Counted from the stretch's first letter, positions 37,687 to 47,902 are shown. The stretch: 64,000 nucleotides of DNA from Sphingobacteriaceae bacterium GW460-11-11-14-LB5 (GCA_002151545.1 CP021237.1:1426001-1490000); one strand, 5' to 3'. Translations and numbers: made by a program. Notes: generated by a model from the letters alone, not told the origin.

Positions 37687-38160
37687 TTAAACGATTTGTT
37701 TTTTGCTAAGACTTTCAAAGCAATCGCCTGTTTCATCAGCGCAGCTCGCCTCCAGGCGATTCATTTTAAATACCCAATATTTCATTAGCGGATAGTTAAA
37801 ACCATAAGAAACGATACTGTCAATTAGAAGCCTGCCGATTTTATAATCTATATTTAAGCTTTGGTGCAGCAAAAAAGTACCGCCAGATTTTAACGAGATA
37901 CTGCCCAGCACCACGGTAAAAAAACGGATGAGCTGACCAGTGGTAGAACTGTGATAACCATCGTTAGTTTTAAAAGCCCAAAAACGGTTAATGCAAAAAT
38001 TAACTAGCCCACCCAGGGTTCCGGAAATTAAAATAGAAATGGTAAAATGGATGTGCAACCACTCGGTTAACAGTATCATCAAACCATAATCGGTAACACC
38101 ACCAGAAAAAGCTGATACCTGCGCTTTCAGAAAAAGTTTAACCGATGCCCAGCTGATCAT
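37687..38160 (-). CDS. GtrA-family membrane protein
   Basis: 157 residues with four hydrophobic segments (around 13-33, 38-58, 78-100 and 110-128). Family-typical features are GGVTDYGLMILLTEWLHIH near the N-terminus, ISGTLGGLVNFCINRFWAFK in the middle, and a final FNYPLMKYWVFK. GtrA proteins move lipid-linked sugars across the inner membrane or help membrane glycosyltransferases. It overlaps the CDP-alcohol transferase gene by four bases, so the two are co-translated and may act on the same lipid-linked substrate. Confidence 0.88.
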   Translation of the reverse strand: MISWASVKLFLKAQVSAFSGGVTDYGLMILLTEWLHIHFTISILISGTLGGLVNFCINRFWAFKTNDGYHSSTTGQLIRFFTVVLGSISLKSGGTFLLHQSLNIDYKIGRLLIDSIVSYGFNYPLMKYWVFKMNRLEASCADETGDCFESLSKKQIV

Positions 38161-38846
38161 TCTTTTTCCTCCCTGTCTTTGGCATCGCCTGCTTTTAAGA
38201 GTTTAAGCGTATCGATAATATTGATGACCCATAACAATAGGGTTACAGCGATGGCAAAATAGGTGATGCTGCCTGCAATTAATGTTTCAATAATAAGGAT
38301 AAATGAAATAATTACACGTAATTCCGTTGGGCCTAAATACCCTGAATCGATTTGATAAAAACCGGTTATTTTATAGCGGAGCTGACTAATAATCATCGAC
38401 CAGCCATAAAGTACCACAAATAAAAATGCGAAAATCTGTGTGGTTCCGCTGGCATAAAAGTAATAGCCTAAGCCAATGAGGATAATGCTGAGCCAATCCA
38501 TCACAATGTCGAGGGCAAAACCATACCATTTTCGGGCGATCTTACGGTAATAGGCCAGTCTGCCATCAAGCGAATCGCCAAGCCAATTGATGATCAGGCC
38601 TAAAATGCCGATCAGTAAATTATTTCTGGAATAAAAACTGCCTAAAATAAAAGCCGAAAAAACAATTAATGATCCAAACATGCCAATACCCGTCATTATA
38701 TTTGGCGTAATCCAGTCTGGAACTTTTTTAAGCAAAAATAAGATTAACCTTTGCTCACCCTTACGTAACATATTGGTTCGTTCGCGGTCTGAAAATACCC
38801 TTTTATGCGCTGTATTCGCTTCTTTCTCTTTAATAATAGCCTCCAA
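38157..38846 (-). CDS. CDP-alcohol phosphatidyltransferase-family protein with atypical motif
   Basis: 229 residues; the start is TTG, because an in-frame stop blocks extension upstream and the first ATG (38771) would delete part of the cytosolic leader. About six membrane helices are predicted. The catalytic signature reads D-S-L-D-G-R-L-A-Y followed by G-F-A-L-D-I-V-M-D, close to the canonical DxxDGxxAR...GxxxDxxxD but with Tyr where Arg is normal. All the Asp residues that bind metal are kept. The family joins CDP-activated alcohols to a second alcohol in phospholipid synthesis; substrate here is unknown. It is coupled to GtrA. Confidence 0.82.
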   Translation of the reverse strand: MEAIIKEKEANTAHKRVFSDRERTNMLRKGEQRLILFLLKKVPDWITPNIMTGIGMFGSLIVFSAFILGSFYSRNNLLIGILGLIINWLGDSLDGRLAYYRKIARKWYGFALDIVMDWLSIILIGLGYYFYASGTTQIFAFLFVVLYGWSMIISQLRYKITGFYQIDSGYLGPTELRVIISFILIIETLIAGSITYFAIAVTLLLWVINIIDTLKLLKAGDAKDREEKE

Positions 38847-39003
38847 TTTAATATCCCACTAATATAAAGCCAATTAACATAGCGGTTTCTGGTCGATAAA
38901 ATTTTAAACTGATTTTCTTCGGTATTCCCTTAGCAAAACCACTGATTTGCTTTAGCTTCCCTGATCTGACCAGGTAAGTGAATGCGAGTACAAATAACAT
39001 CAA

Positions 39004-39810
39004 TTATTTAACTATGCCTGCAAAGCGCTGGTAAAATACAGTTGGACTATTCTCATTTTTTGGTGCGTATTTACCCGCAATAATTGGAACATAGATCACA
39101 CGTCTTCTGCTTTCCTCACCACGAATGGCCGATTCTGCAACCCTGTGCCACAGTCTTCCATCGTGGATGGTTAAATCTCCTGCTTCGGGTAATATCGATA
39201 CCTCTTCAGCATCAGGTTTGTTATCCAGAAAGTATTTTTTGCGGAAAAGCATTTGGTAAATACTCTGTTTATGGGTACCCGGAATAATTTTTAACCCGCC
39301 GTTTTCAGGTTTTAAGGTACTCAGGTGAATGCCTACATTGAGCATTGGGTTTAGTTTAGCGCCGTAGAAAATATCCCTTAAACCATCTGTATGCCAGCCC
39401 ATTTTACTAAACTTACTTTCCGGCCCGTTAATGTAGTGGTTAAACACCATGCCATCTTTTTCTTCAGTACCCAGGCGTGCACCTTCACCTGCCAGTTGAA
39501 GCAATGCATTAAACCGTGGATCTAATAACAAACCGCTTAAAGTTTGATGTTGCTGGTTGATAAAAGCAAAACGCTGTACAATGGCCGAACCATCAAGATC
39601 TTTCCCATATTTAATCGGCACACCGTTTATTTTTTTAATATCTTGCTCAATCCACTTTTGTTCAACCTGTTTAGAAGCATCGATAATGGCGTTTACGGTT
39701 TCGGGTTTGATAAAATTTTTGAAATGGATAAATCCATGCGTGTTAAAAAAGTCGAGCTGTTGTGCTGTTAATTGTTCAGATAGGGTAAAGGTTGGATACG
39801 ATGTTGCCAT
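39004..39810 (-). CDS. phytanoyl-CoA dioxygenase (PhyH) family protein
   Basis: 268 residues. The fold of Fe(II)/2-oxoglutarate oxygenases is indicated by MGWHTDGLRDIFYG near residue 138 (HxD of the metal triad) and TIHDGRLWHRVAESAIRGEESRRRVIYVP near 213-240, with the distal His and the 2-oxoglutarate-binding Arg. The N-terminus FFNTHGFIHFKNFI is typical of PhyH proteins. Substrate is unknown. It stands alone on the minus strand. Confidence 0.9.
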   Translation of the reverse strand: MATSYPTFTLSEQLTAQQLDFFNTHGFIHFKNFIKPETVNAIIDASKQVEQKWIEQDIKKINGVPIKYGKDLDGSAIVQRFAFINQQHQTLSGLLLDPRFNALLQLAGEGARLGTEEKDGMVFNHYINGPESKFSKMGWHTDGLRDIFYGAKLNPMLNVGIHLSTLKPENGGLKIIPGTHKQSIYQMLFRKKYFLDNKPDAEEVSILPEAGDLTIHDGRLWHRVAESAIRGEESRRRVIYVPIIAGKYAPKNENSPTVFYQRFAGIVK

Positions 39811-40071
39811 GTGTCGAAATTTAATGATTATGAAAAGGATAAATTGGAGTTAGAGTTATGCGCAGCAACAGCACATTCGCATTCGCGAGTGGTTCGGTAC
39901 TGAAGGAAAATAAAACACAAATGTTTTATTCGACATAATCTATAGAATTAGTAGTATTTAATACAAACGTAACATATTTTTAATATTCCAAAGAATTTAA
40001 TTGGAAATATTTTAAAATATTTTTTTAGAGAAGTAAATTGATGACTTAGGCAGGAGCATTAAATAAGATAT

Positions 40072-40711
40072 TTCCATTATCCGGCTGGCTAATTTTATTA
40101 AATGACTTTCTTCTTTTTCGAAGCGCAATAGCTGTGCAAAGCAGTAAGTGTGTTCCCGTTTTCCGCTTATACGCTTCGCTTCCTCATTCTTCGTTGCTGC
40201 AGGGTAACGCTGCAACCGGGGCTAGAGGAAAAGTTAAGGCTATTTTTAAGGTTTTATACTGCATTAACCTTGGTTGCTAAACCTGATTGACGAGGAAAGC
40301 TCCCGATTTTTCATCGGGACTTGTACCAAAAGCAGGACTGCAAACCGCCAAGAATAACTGCCCTTTCATTTTCAAATACATAAAAACATGATTCCCATTA
40401 TCCGGCTGGCTTATTTATTAAATGATTTTTTTTTTTCGAAGCGCAATAGCAGTGCAAAGCAGTAAGTGTGTTCCCGTTTTCCGCTTATACGCTTCGCTTC
40501 CTCATTCTTCGTTGCTGCAGGGTAACGCTGCAACCGGGGCTAGAGGAAAAGTTAAGGCTGTTTTTAAGGTTTTATGCTGCACTAACCTTTATTCCTAAAC
40601 CTGATTGACGGGGAAAGCTCCCGATTTTTCATCGGGACTTGTACCAAAAAGCAGGACTGCAAACCGCCAAGAATAACTGCCCTTTCATTTTCAAATAAAT
40701 AAAAACATGAT
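40072..40711. repeat. two tandem copies of a ~320-bp non-coding repeat
   Basis: The block starting ATTATCCGGCTGGCT at about 40072 and ending AAAACATGAT at 40392 is repeated at about 40392-40711 with few changes (for example a deletion near TTTTATTAAATGA and scattered substitutions). Each copy contains the hairpin TCCCGATTTTTCATCGGGA and runs of CGCTTCG. A third partial start (TTTCCATT) follows. No protein of recognisable family is encoded. It fills most of the gene-free region 39811-40762, and 39811-40071 holds nothing I can identify. Confidence 0.85.
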
Positions 40712-40762
40712 TTCCATTTAAGCCATTCTATCCGGACCTCCGACCCCTGACTTCCGGACTTC

Positions 40763-41536
40763 TTAAGTCTTATAAATCCCAGCGGCCATTTTTTCTATAA
40801 ATCCTTTTGGCAAAATCCTATTGGCATATACGCTGATGATATTGGTAAAACCTGGAATAATTTCAGATTTCCCGGCGAACATTCCTTTTATGGCAATTTC
40901 TGCTACTTCATCGGGTTTCATATTAAATTTCTCTGCCATTTTGCTAAAGGCATCTAATCCGGCACGATGTGCAAAGCCTGTATCAACAGGCCCAGGACTT
41001 AGGCAGCTCACCGAAACAGGACCATCTTTAAGTTCGAACCTTAATGCCCTAGTAAAAGATAAAACAAAAGCTTTGGTTGCCGAATAAATGGCCAGAGTTG
41101 GTACCGCCTGGTAGGCTGCAGTACTGCAAACGTTGAGTATATAAGCTTTTTTTTCTGCTGAAAGGACTGGAAGCAATAAATGGCACAATGAAGTTACCGT
41201 AGTCATGTTTAACTGGCACATTTCTAACTGGGCACTTAAATCCAGTTCTCCAAATTTCCCCCACAATCCGTAACCTGCATTATTAATCAGGATATGAACG
41301 GCGTAATTCTTTTCTGTGATCCAGTTGTATACTGCTTTTGGGGCTTCAGCCTGGCTAAGATCGATTGCCAGGATATGCACTTCAACCTCATATTGTTTTT
41401 TAAGAGCGGTTTGTAAAGCACTCAATTCATCAGCCGAGCGGGAGATAAGCAGCAGATTAATTTTTCTTTTCGCCAATGCAATGGCCATCGATTTGCCAAT
41501 ACCTTTACTTGCTCCGGTGATTATTGCGTACTTCAT
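40763..41536 (-). CDS. short-chain dehydrogenase/reductase (SDR)
   Basis: 257 residues from ATG 41536, which places the cofactor motif KYAIITGASKGIGKS at the N-terminus. NNAGYG is near residue 88, the catalytic Ser in NVCSTAAYQ near 138 and the Tyr-x-x-x-Lys in YSATKAFVL near 151. The LSPGPVDTGF segment near 182 is typical of NAD(P)-dependent reductases of the SDR_c family. The substrate is not inferable. It is divergent from the siderophore receptor gene. Confidence 0.9.
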   Translation of the reverse strand: MKYAIITGASKGIGKSMAIALAKRKINLLLISRSADELSALQTALKKQYEVEVHILAIDLSQAEAPKAVYNWITEKNYAVHILINNAGYGLWGKFGELDLSAQLEMCQLNMTTVTSLCHLLLPVLSAEKKAYILNVCSTAAYQAVPTLAIYSATKAFVLSFTRALRFELKDGPVSVSCLSPGPVDTGFAHRAGLDAFSKMAEKFNMKPDEVAEIAIKGMFAGKSEIIPGFTNIISVYANRILPKGFIEKMAAGIYKT

Positions 41537-41714
41537 CTTGGTGTCCAGCATCTTTTTTACTCTGAATAGTTTAACGCAAATATCAAATAAATTAAAGCTT
41601 ATGCCTTATTTATTTTAAAATGCTGCCTGATTAAACGCCACATAGGTATCTTTTTTGAATTATTATTTTTAACGAGTCTAAATAATGCTAGCTTTGCCGA
41701 AATTTAAAAATTGC

Positions 41715-44066
41715 ATGAAACACCAATACATAAAATTTTTTGCCACGGCTCTTTTGATGCTAACCACAATTTCCCTTTTTGCACAAACAGGGAAGGGTAC
41801 AATTAGCGGAAAAGTTGTCGATTCGTTAGGGAATAGTATACCTTTTGCCAACATACAGGTTAGAAAACAGAACCTTAAAAGTACTTCAGATAAATCAGGT
41901 GCCTTTAAATTAACAGCTGTTCCTGCCGGTAACCAACTAATCAGGGTTTCGATTACAGGTTACGATCAGGTTGAACAAGGTGTATCGGTTACTGCAAACG
42001 ATACCACACAGGTAACATTTGTTTTGAAAGAACAACACGCAGAACTTAATGATGTGATTGTTTCGGCAAGCAGAAGGCCAGAATCCTTATCGCAAACACC
42101 ATCATCAGTAACGGTACTTACCGCTAAGGAATTAAATACACAATCAACCATTAGTCCAAATTTGGCTAATATCCTTTCGTACAGCGTACCTGGATTAGGT
42201 TTTTCTACTAATCAAACGGGTAACTCTGGTCAGACTTTACGTGGGAGAAATGTACTCGTGTTAATTGATGGTATTCCACAGTCTACGCCATTAAGAGCAG
42301 GAGGAAGGGATATCCGCAGTATCGATCCTTCGGTTATTGAGCGTGTTGAAGTGATTAAAGGTGCCACCGCCATTTACGGTAATGGTGCTGAAGGTGGTTT
42401 GATTAACTACATTACTAAAAAAGCCGATAAAGGAAAATCATTCGGAGGTTATTCTCAAGCCGGAATTACAGGAAACTTAAAAGGCGATAGTACCGTTGGT
42501 TACCGCTTTTCGCAGCAGCTTTACGGTAAAACCGGTAAATTTGACTATCTGGTAAGCGGTATGTTCGAAAAAACCGGTGTTTTCCGCGATGCTGAAGGCC
42601 TGGTTATCTCGCCTGAATATGGTTTAGGCGAAACCAAATCTTACAATGGTTTTGTGAAACTGGGCTATAACTTTACTCCAAAACAGCGTTTGCAGGTGAT
42701 GTATAATTATTTCAGCTCCAGACAGCATTCTAAATATTTAACCAAAGATGGCGTTTATGGCCAATCGCCGGCCATTGGTATTTACGGAACAAGACTGGGT
42801 GAAGATGAAGGAACAAGGTTTAACCATAATGCTAATTTACAATATACGAATCAGCAGATTTTTGGTAAAACTGATTTAACTGCCAATGTTTACTATCAGG
42901 ATTTTTATACCATTTATTCTAACTCAGCATCATTTTTCGGAAGTGGCCAATCGGCTATTACTTCAACCAAAAAAGGCGCAAGGGTAAACCTGAACACACC
43001 TTTCAACATTACAGAACAGGTGCCGATGCAACTGAACTATGGATTGGATTTAATGAATGATAAAACCGCTCAAAGTTTAACTGATGGTCGTTTATGGGTG
43101 CCTAACATGAATATGGTGAATTTTGCACCTTACTTACAGGCTTCTGCAACTTTAATTAATGATTTAACCATAAAAGGAGGTTTGAGGGTCGAAAATATTA
43201 ATATTGATGTAGACGATTTTAACACCCTGGCAACTGGTGCAAACGGTGCAGGAAGTATAGCGGTACAGGGCGGTAAATTAAATTACAATGCTTTAGTATT
43301 CAATGCTGGTGCACGTTATTCAAAATTCAAGTTTTTTAATCCTTTTATCAGTTATGCGCAGTCGTTCTCGGTATTCGAGCTAGGCAGGGTGTTAAGGGCA
43401 GCAAAAAGCAATACTTTATCGCAGTTAGAAACTAAACCAATTATTGTAAACAATTACGAAGCTGGTTTTAGCAGTACCTTAGGTAAACTGAATTTCAGTG
43501 CAGCTTATTACTACAGCACTTCTAAACTGGGTGCCAATCTTTTGGAAGTAAATGGTACTTATATCTCTCAACGTATTCCGGAGCGTGTATATGGATTTGA
43601 AATCCAGGCCGATTATCAGGTTTTAAAAGCGCTGAGCATTGGTGGTAATTACGCACAGGTAGAAGGAAAAGGCGATGTAGATGATGATGGTAATTTTAAC
43701 GGAGAGAAAGATGTGTATTTAAACACAACGCGTATCCCGCCATCAAAAACTACGGTTTATCTTAAATATTCAGGGATTAAAAACTTAATTTTGGATGTAA
43801 ACTGGATGCGTGTAGGAAATCGCGATCGTTTTAAAACCAATGCTGCAGGTAAATATTTAATCGGCGAAGGTCCGGTAAAAGCCTTCAACTTATTTAATGT
43901 TGCCGCAGTATATCAGGTTACACCACCTTTAAAATTATCGGTAGGTGTAGAAAATTTACTGAATAAAGTTTATTATCCTGCCATTTCTCAGTTTTATGGC
44001 AGCAATGTAAATTATGTGAGGGGCAATGGACGTAGATTTAACCTGTCGTTAGGCTACGCTTTTTAG
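41715..44066 (+). CDS. TonB-dependent siderophore-type receptor
   Basis: 783 residues from ATG 41715, which gives the signal peptide MKHQYIKFFATALLMLTT ending at SLFAQ. A CarboxypepD_reg-like domain (residues about 28-110) is followed by the plug (LNDVIVSASRRPESLSQTPS, VLVLIDGIPQSTPLRAG, IERVEVIKGATAIYGNGAEGGLINYITKK). The barrel ends with GNGRRFNLSLGYAF, carrying the terminal aromatic residue for outer-membrane assembly. The plug and barrel resemble ferric-siderophore receptors. A PepSY-type membrane protein follows after 3 nt, supporting an iron-uptake role. Confidence 0.92.
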   Translation: MKHQYIKFFATALLMLTTISLFAQTGKGTISGKVVDSLGNSIPFANIQVRKQNLKSTSDKSGAFKLTAVPAGNQLIRVSITGYDQVEQGVSVTANDTTQVTFVLKEQHAELNDVIVSASRRPESLSQTPSSVTVLTAKELNTQSTISPNLANILSYSVPGLGFSTNQTGNSGQTLRGRNVLVLIDGIPQSTPLRAGGRDIRSIDPSVIERVEVIKGATAIYGNGAEGGLINYITKKADKGKSFGGYSQAGITGNLKGDSTVGYRFSQQLYGKTGKFDYLVSGMFEKTGVFRDAEGLVISPEYGLGETKSYNGFVKLGYNFTPKQRLQVMYNYFSSRQHSKYLTKDGVYGQSPAIGIYGTRLGEDEGTRFNHNANLQYTNQQIFGKTDLTANVYYQDFYTIYSNSASFFGSGQSAITSTKKGARVNLNTPFNITEQVPMQLNYGLDLMNDKTAQSLTDGRLWVPNMNMVNFAPYLQASATLINDLTIKGGLRVENINIDVDDFNTLATGANGAGSIAVQGGKLNYNALVFNAGARYSKFKFFNPFISYAQSFSVFELGRVLRAAKSNTLSQLETKPIIVNNYEAGFSSTLGKLNFSAAYYYSTSKLGANLLEVNGTYISQRIPERVYGFEIQADYQVLKALSIGGNYAQVEGKGDVDDDGNFNGEKDVYLNTTRIPPSKTTVYLKYSGIKNLILDVNWMRVGNRDRFKTNAAGKYLIGEGPVKAFNLFNVAAVYQVTPPLKLSVGVENLLNKVYYPAISQFYGSNVNYVRGNGRRFNLSLGYAF

Positions 44067-44069
44067 GCA

Positions 44070-45179
44070 ATGAAAAATAAGAATTTTAAAAATACCATCA
44101 GGAACATTCACCTCTGGCTCGGCCTGGCCACTGGCCTGGTGGTATTTATTATTAGTATAACCGGGGCACTGTATATCTTTGAAGAAGAGATCAGGGAGCT
44201 TACACAAAAAGATTTTCGCTACGTAGGGCTTCAACAGAAGCCTTTTGTAGGTTTAGATCATATCATTTCCAGCTTCGAAAAATTATCGCCCAAAGACCAG
44301 TTAAGGCTGATCAGGATTGAAGACGGGTTTTCAAACGCCACAGTAGAAATTACCACAAAAAAAGGCATCGTTTATTATTTTAACCCCTACAATGCCGCTT
44401 TGGTAAAAAAAGGTGGCGAAGATTGGCTCCAGGTGGTAGAACATATCCATACCTCGCTATTGCTGGGTAAAACCGGCCAATTTATTATGCAGTGGTCGGT
44501 AGTTATTTTTGTGCTGATGCTAATTACGGGACTGGTACTCTGGTTTCCCGGCCAAATGCGCTTATTAAAACAATCTTTAACCATTAAAAGAAAAGCCTCG
44601 TTTAAACGGCTGAATTACGATTTACACAACGTATTGGGTTTTTATGCATCACTTGTGTTATTGGTTACTGCTTTAAGTGGTTTGTACTTTGCTTTTAAAG
44701 GGGTGAAAAATGCAGCGAGCTTTTTTACCGGGAGTAAATTAGGACAAGGTAAAGCTATTGTTTTAGCCAAACCGACGCACATCGATTCGGTACCTGTGCG
44801 CTACAACAAAATTTATACTGAAGCTAAAATTAAATATCCCGGGGCTATTTCCACTAGTTTTTCACTTCGTGGTAAAGGCGAATTACGGTTAAGGATGATC
44901 TATCCGTACCGTTGGGCACGTAAGCAGAATACCTTTTTTTACGAAGAAGCCACGGGTACAATGACCAGGGCTAAACTGTATAAAGATTTTAATGGCGCCG
45001 ATTTAATAGAAGCCACCAATTACGATCTGCATACGGGCAGGCTTTTAGGGCTTCCAAATAAAATTCTTTCTCTTTTAGCAGCTTTGGTTGCAGCGAGTTT
45101 GCCGGTTACAGGTTTCATCATCTGGTGGAAGAAAAGGAAAAAGCCCAGAAAAGCGAAACCTGTTCTTGCCCAGGGGTGA
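44070..45179 (+). CDS. PepSY-domain membrane protein (iron-uptake associated)
   Basis: 369 residues. The N-terminus RNIHLWLGLATGLVVFIISITGALYIFEEE is the conserved first helix, with the HxWxG pattern. Other helices are near 135-157 (QFIMQWSVVIFVLMLITGLVLWFPG), 185-210 and 330-352. The family is common next to siderophore receptors and is thought to act in inner-membrane reduction or transport of iron. The start codon is 3 nt after the receptor stop, so the two form an operon. The tail is basic (KKRKKPRKAKP). Confidence 0.9.
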   Translation: MKNKNFKNTIRNIHLWLGLATGLVVFIISITGALYIFEEEIRELTQKDFRYVGLQQKPFVGLDHIISSFEKLSPKDQLRLIRIEDGFSNATVEITTKKGIVYYFNPYNAALVKKGGEDWLQVVEHIHTSLLLGKTGQFIMQWSVVIFVLMLITGLVLWFPGQMRLLKQSLTIKRKASFKRLNYDLHNVLGFYASLVLLVTALSGLYFAFKGVKNAASFFTGSKLGQGKAIVLAKPTHIDSVPVRYNKIYTEAKIKYPGAISTSFSLRGKGELRLRMIYPYRWARKQNTFFYEEATGTMTRAKLYKDFNGADLIEATNYDLHTGRLLGLPNKILSLLAALVAASLPVTGFIIWWKKRKKPRKAKPVLAQG

Positions 45180-45320
45180 ATTTGTGCCTGTAACACGTTT
45201 AAATAGCTGCTATCTGACCATAAATAGTTAATATTTCGCTTAAACCTGATAATTACAAATCATTACGATCTGTATTTTTTTGCAAGTTTTGATCTTTATT
45301 TTATAAGACAACACAAGCGA

Positions 45321-47489
45321 ATGAAACGCAGCATCCACATTTATTTATCGCTAACCCTGGCATTTTGTTTGGGTTCGAATACCTACGCCCAAAAAATTAT
45401 TATTAGTACCGATCATTCGGCACTGGTATATCATGTCAATAAACAGCAACAGTTAGAACAAACTTATTTCGGTAAAAAACTTCAGGATTCTGCTGCTTAC
45501 AGGCCCGCAAGTCCTTATGAATTGCCCGCTTTTGCAACCGGTGGCGCCACTTATTTACAGGAGCCAGCGATAGAGGTAACCCATGCCGATGGGAATATGT
45601 CTTTACAACTCGGGTTTGTATCATCAGCTGTAAAAACAGCAGGTAACGTAACCGAAACCGTTATCCGTTTAAAAGATCCTGCCTATAATTTTTTTGTAAA
45701 CCTACATTATAAGGCTTATCAAAAGGAAAATATAATCGAAACCTGGAACGAAATAGACAATCAGGAGAAAGGTGATGTGGTGCTGCACCGCTACGCATCG
45801 GCATTTTTGAACTTTCCCGGAGCAACCAATTACCTGACCCGTTTTAATGGCGACTGGGGAATTGAGGCACAAATGGAAGAATTTTTATTGCCTAACGGAC
45901 TTTACAGCATTCAGTCGAAACTGGGTGTAAAAACAGTTGAAAACGGTTTATCATCGTTTATGCTCAGCAAACAGAAGCCTGAAGATGAAAACCAGGGAGA
46001 GGTATTTGGCGGCTCTTTGGCCTGGAGCGGCAATTTTAACCTCCAGTTCGAAACATTTAAAAATAATTCGCGCCTTGGCGATGCGTTAAAGGTAATCTGT
46101 GGCATTAATGCTTATGCATCAGATTATCGCCTTAAAAATAAACAAAGTTTAAGTACCCCGCATTTTATCTTTACCTATACCAATGGCGGACAGGGGCAGA
46201 TGAGCCGCAATTTTCATCACTGGGCTGTTAAATATGGCATTTGGAAAGGCGATCAGCGTAGGCAGACTTTACTTAACAACTGGGAAGCCACTTATTTTAA
46301 ATTCAATCAGGATACCCTTGTTAATTTATTTGATGGCGCAAAAAAGCTAGGTGTTGATCTGTTTTTACTGGACGATGGCTGGTTTGCGAACAAATATCCA
46401 CGCGATAACGATAAGGCTGGCCTTGGCGATTGGGAAGTGAACAAACGCAAATTGACAAATGGCATCGGTTATCTGGTTAAAGAGGCCAGAAATAAGGAAA
46501 TCAACTTTGGGATATGGATCGAGCCGGAAATGGTCAACCCAAAAAGCGAGTTGTACGAGAAACATCCGGATTGGGTACTGAAAGCACCAAACCGCCCCGA
46601 AGACCTTCAACGGACACAACTGGTGCTCGATCTGACCAACCCGAAGGTGCAGGATTTTGTATTTGGCGTAATCGATAATTTAATGAAAGAAGCGCCGGGC
46701 ATCACCTACATGAAATGGGACTGTAACAGGATCATGAGCAATCCTTACAGTGTTTTTATGGGGAAAGATCAAAATGCCATGTTTGTTAAATACACGCAGG
46801 GGCTGTATCAGGTACTCGATGCCGTAAGGGCCAAATATCCCAACCTGGAGCTGATGCTTTGTGCAAGCGGAGGCGCTAGGGTAGAGTATGGTGCCATGAA
46901 GTATTTTAATGAATTTTGGGCCAGCGACAATACCAATCCATTCGACCGCATAAAAATCCAATGGGGATATTCCTATTTCTTCCCGGCACTCACCATTTGC
47001 AACCACGTTACCGAATGGGGCAAACAACCGATTAAATTTAAGCTGGATGTGGCCATGTCTGGTAAAATGGGTTTTGATATCCAGGTGAAAAAATTAAACG
47101 AAAAAGACCTCGCACTGAGTAAAATTACGGTAGATAATTACAAAAGATTGCAACCCATAATCAATTATGGTGATTTGTACAGGCTGGTATCACCTTATCG
47201 CACCAATAGTGCGGCGTTAATGTATGTTGATAGCACGATGAATAAAGCCGTGTTATTTGCCTATAATTTAACGGTAAGCGAAGCCCAAAACTACCCTACG
47301 CTAATTTTAAAAGGGCTGGATCCCCAAAAGAAATACCGGATCAGAGAAATCAACTTATTGCCGGGCAGTAAATCAAAATGCCCGGATAACGATCAGGTTT
47401 ATACGGGCGAAAGTTTGATGAACTCGGGTTTAAAATGGTACCTGAATCGTAGCGAAACCAGTTCTGTACTAGCGCTTGAAGCCATTTAA
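45321..47489 (+). CDS. GH36 alpha-galactosidase
   Basis: 722 residues with signal peptide ending near SNTYAQ. GH36 features are the N-terminal beta-sandwich, DLFLLDDGWFANKYPRDND near residue 350, WIEPEMVNP near 400, the nucleophile Asp in YMKWDCNR near 466 and the acid/base Asp in EFWASDNTNPFDRI near 534. The enzyme releases alpha-galactose from oligosaccharides. Export suggests action in the periplasm. Its stop overlaps that of the convergent SRPBCC gene by four bases. No SusC/D pair is close. Confidence 0.94.
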   Translation: MKRSIHIYLSLTLAFCLGSNTYAQKIIISTDHSALVYHVNKQQQLEQTYFGKKLQDSAAYRPASPYELPAFATGGATYLQEPAIEVTHADGNMSLQLGFVSSAVKTAGNVTETVIRLKDPAYNFFVNLHYKAYQKENIIETWNEIDNQEKGDVVLHRYASAFLNFPGATNYLTRFNGDWGIEAQMEEFLLPNGLYSIQSKLGVKTVENGLSSFMLSKQKPEDENQGEVFGGSLAWSGNFNLQFETFKNNSRLGDALKVICGINAYASDYRLKNKQSLSTPHFIFTYTNGGQGQMSRNFHHWAVKYGIWKGDQRRQTLLNNWEATYFKFNQDTLVNLFDGAKKLGVDLFLLDDGWFANKYPRDNDKAGLGDWEVNKRKLTNGIGYLVKEARNKEINFGIWIEPEMVNPKSELYEKHPDWVLKAPNRPEDLQRTQLVLDLTNPKVQDFVFGVIDNLMKEAPGITYMKWDCNRIMSNPYSVFMGKDQNAMFVKYTQGLYQVLDAVRAKYPNLELMLCASGGARVEYGAMKYFNEFWASDNTNPFDRIKIQWGYSYFFPALTICNHVTEWGKQPIKFKLDVAMSGKMGFDIQVKKLNEKDLALSKITVDNYKRLQPIINYGDLYRLVSPYRTNSAALMYVDSTMNKAVLFAYNLTVSEAQNYPTLILKGLDPQKKYRIREINLLPGSKSKCPDNDQVYTGESLMNSGLKWYLNRSETSSVLALEAI

Positions 47490-47902
47490 GCAAGCTGCTC
47501 AGCATAGGCTTTCAGCTGGTTCAGTCCCGACTGACAGAATTCCTGTTGCATGGTCAGATCAAGATCTGCAACAGGTTCAAATGTTTCGGTGAGCGTAACC
47601 GGGTTACTTCCGGTGAAGGTAATCAGGCTTTTTCTGTTGTCATCCAATGTATAAGCAATGCGCTTATGTTTAATAATTTCAGTATAAGTGCCGCTAAAAT
47701 CAAAACGCTCACTTCCATCTTTCCTCACCATTACATATAGAAAGCCACCACCTTCGATCAGGTTATTTTCAATTTTCTCATTGATCCATTCACCCGATGG
47801 TGCATTCCATTTAGCAATGTGTTCGGGCTCATTCCAGATTTCCCATACCAGGTTAACCGGTTGGTTTATCTCAATACTGGCTATTAAAGCATTCTTATTC
47901 AT
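47486..47902 (-). CDS. SRPBCC/AHSA1-domain protein
   Basis: 138 residues. IEINQPVNLVWEIWNEPEHIAKWNAPSGEWI at the N-terminus, GGGFLYVMVRKDGSERFDFSGTY in the middle and VTLTETFEPVADLDLTMQQEFCQSGLNQLKAYAE at the end fit the AHSA1 branch. The domain binds small hydrophobic ligands or acts as a co-chaperone; role here is unknown. The 3' end overlaps the 3' end of the alpha-galactosidase gene on the other strand. Confidence 0.87.
   Translation of the reverse strand: MNKNALIASIEINQPVNLVWEIWNEPEHIAKWNAPSGEWINEKIENNLIEGGGFLYVMVRKDGSERFDFSGTYTEIIKHKRIAYTLDDNRKSLITFTGSNPVTLTETFEPVADLDLTMQQEFCQSGLNQLKAYAEQLA

Noticed and set aside
40012..40215. 67-codon minus-strand frame in the 320-bp repeat
   Set aside because: The frame is not preserved in the second copy of the repeat and shows no family pattern.
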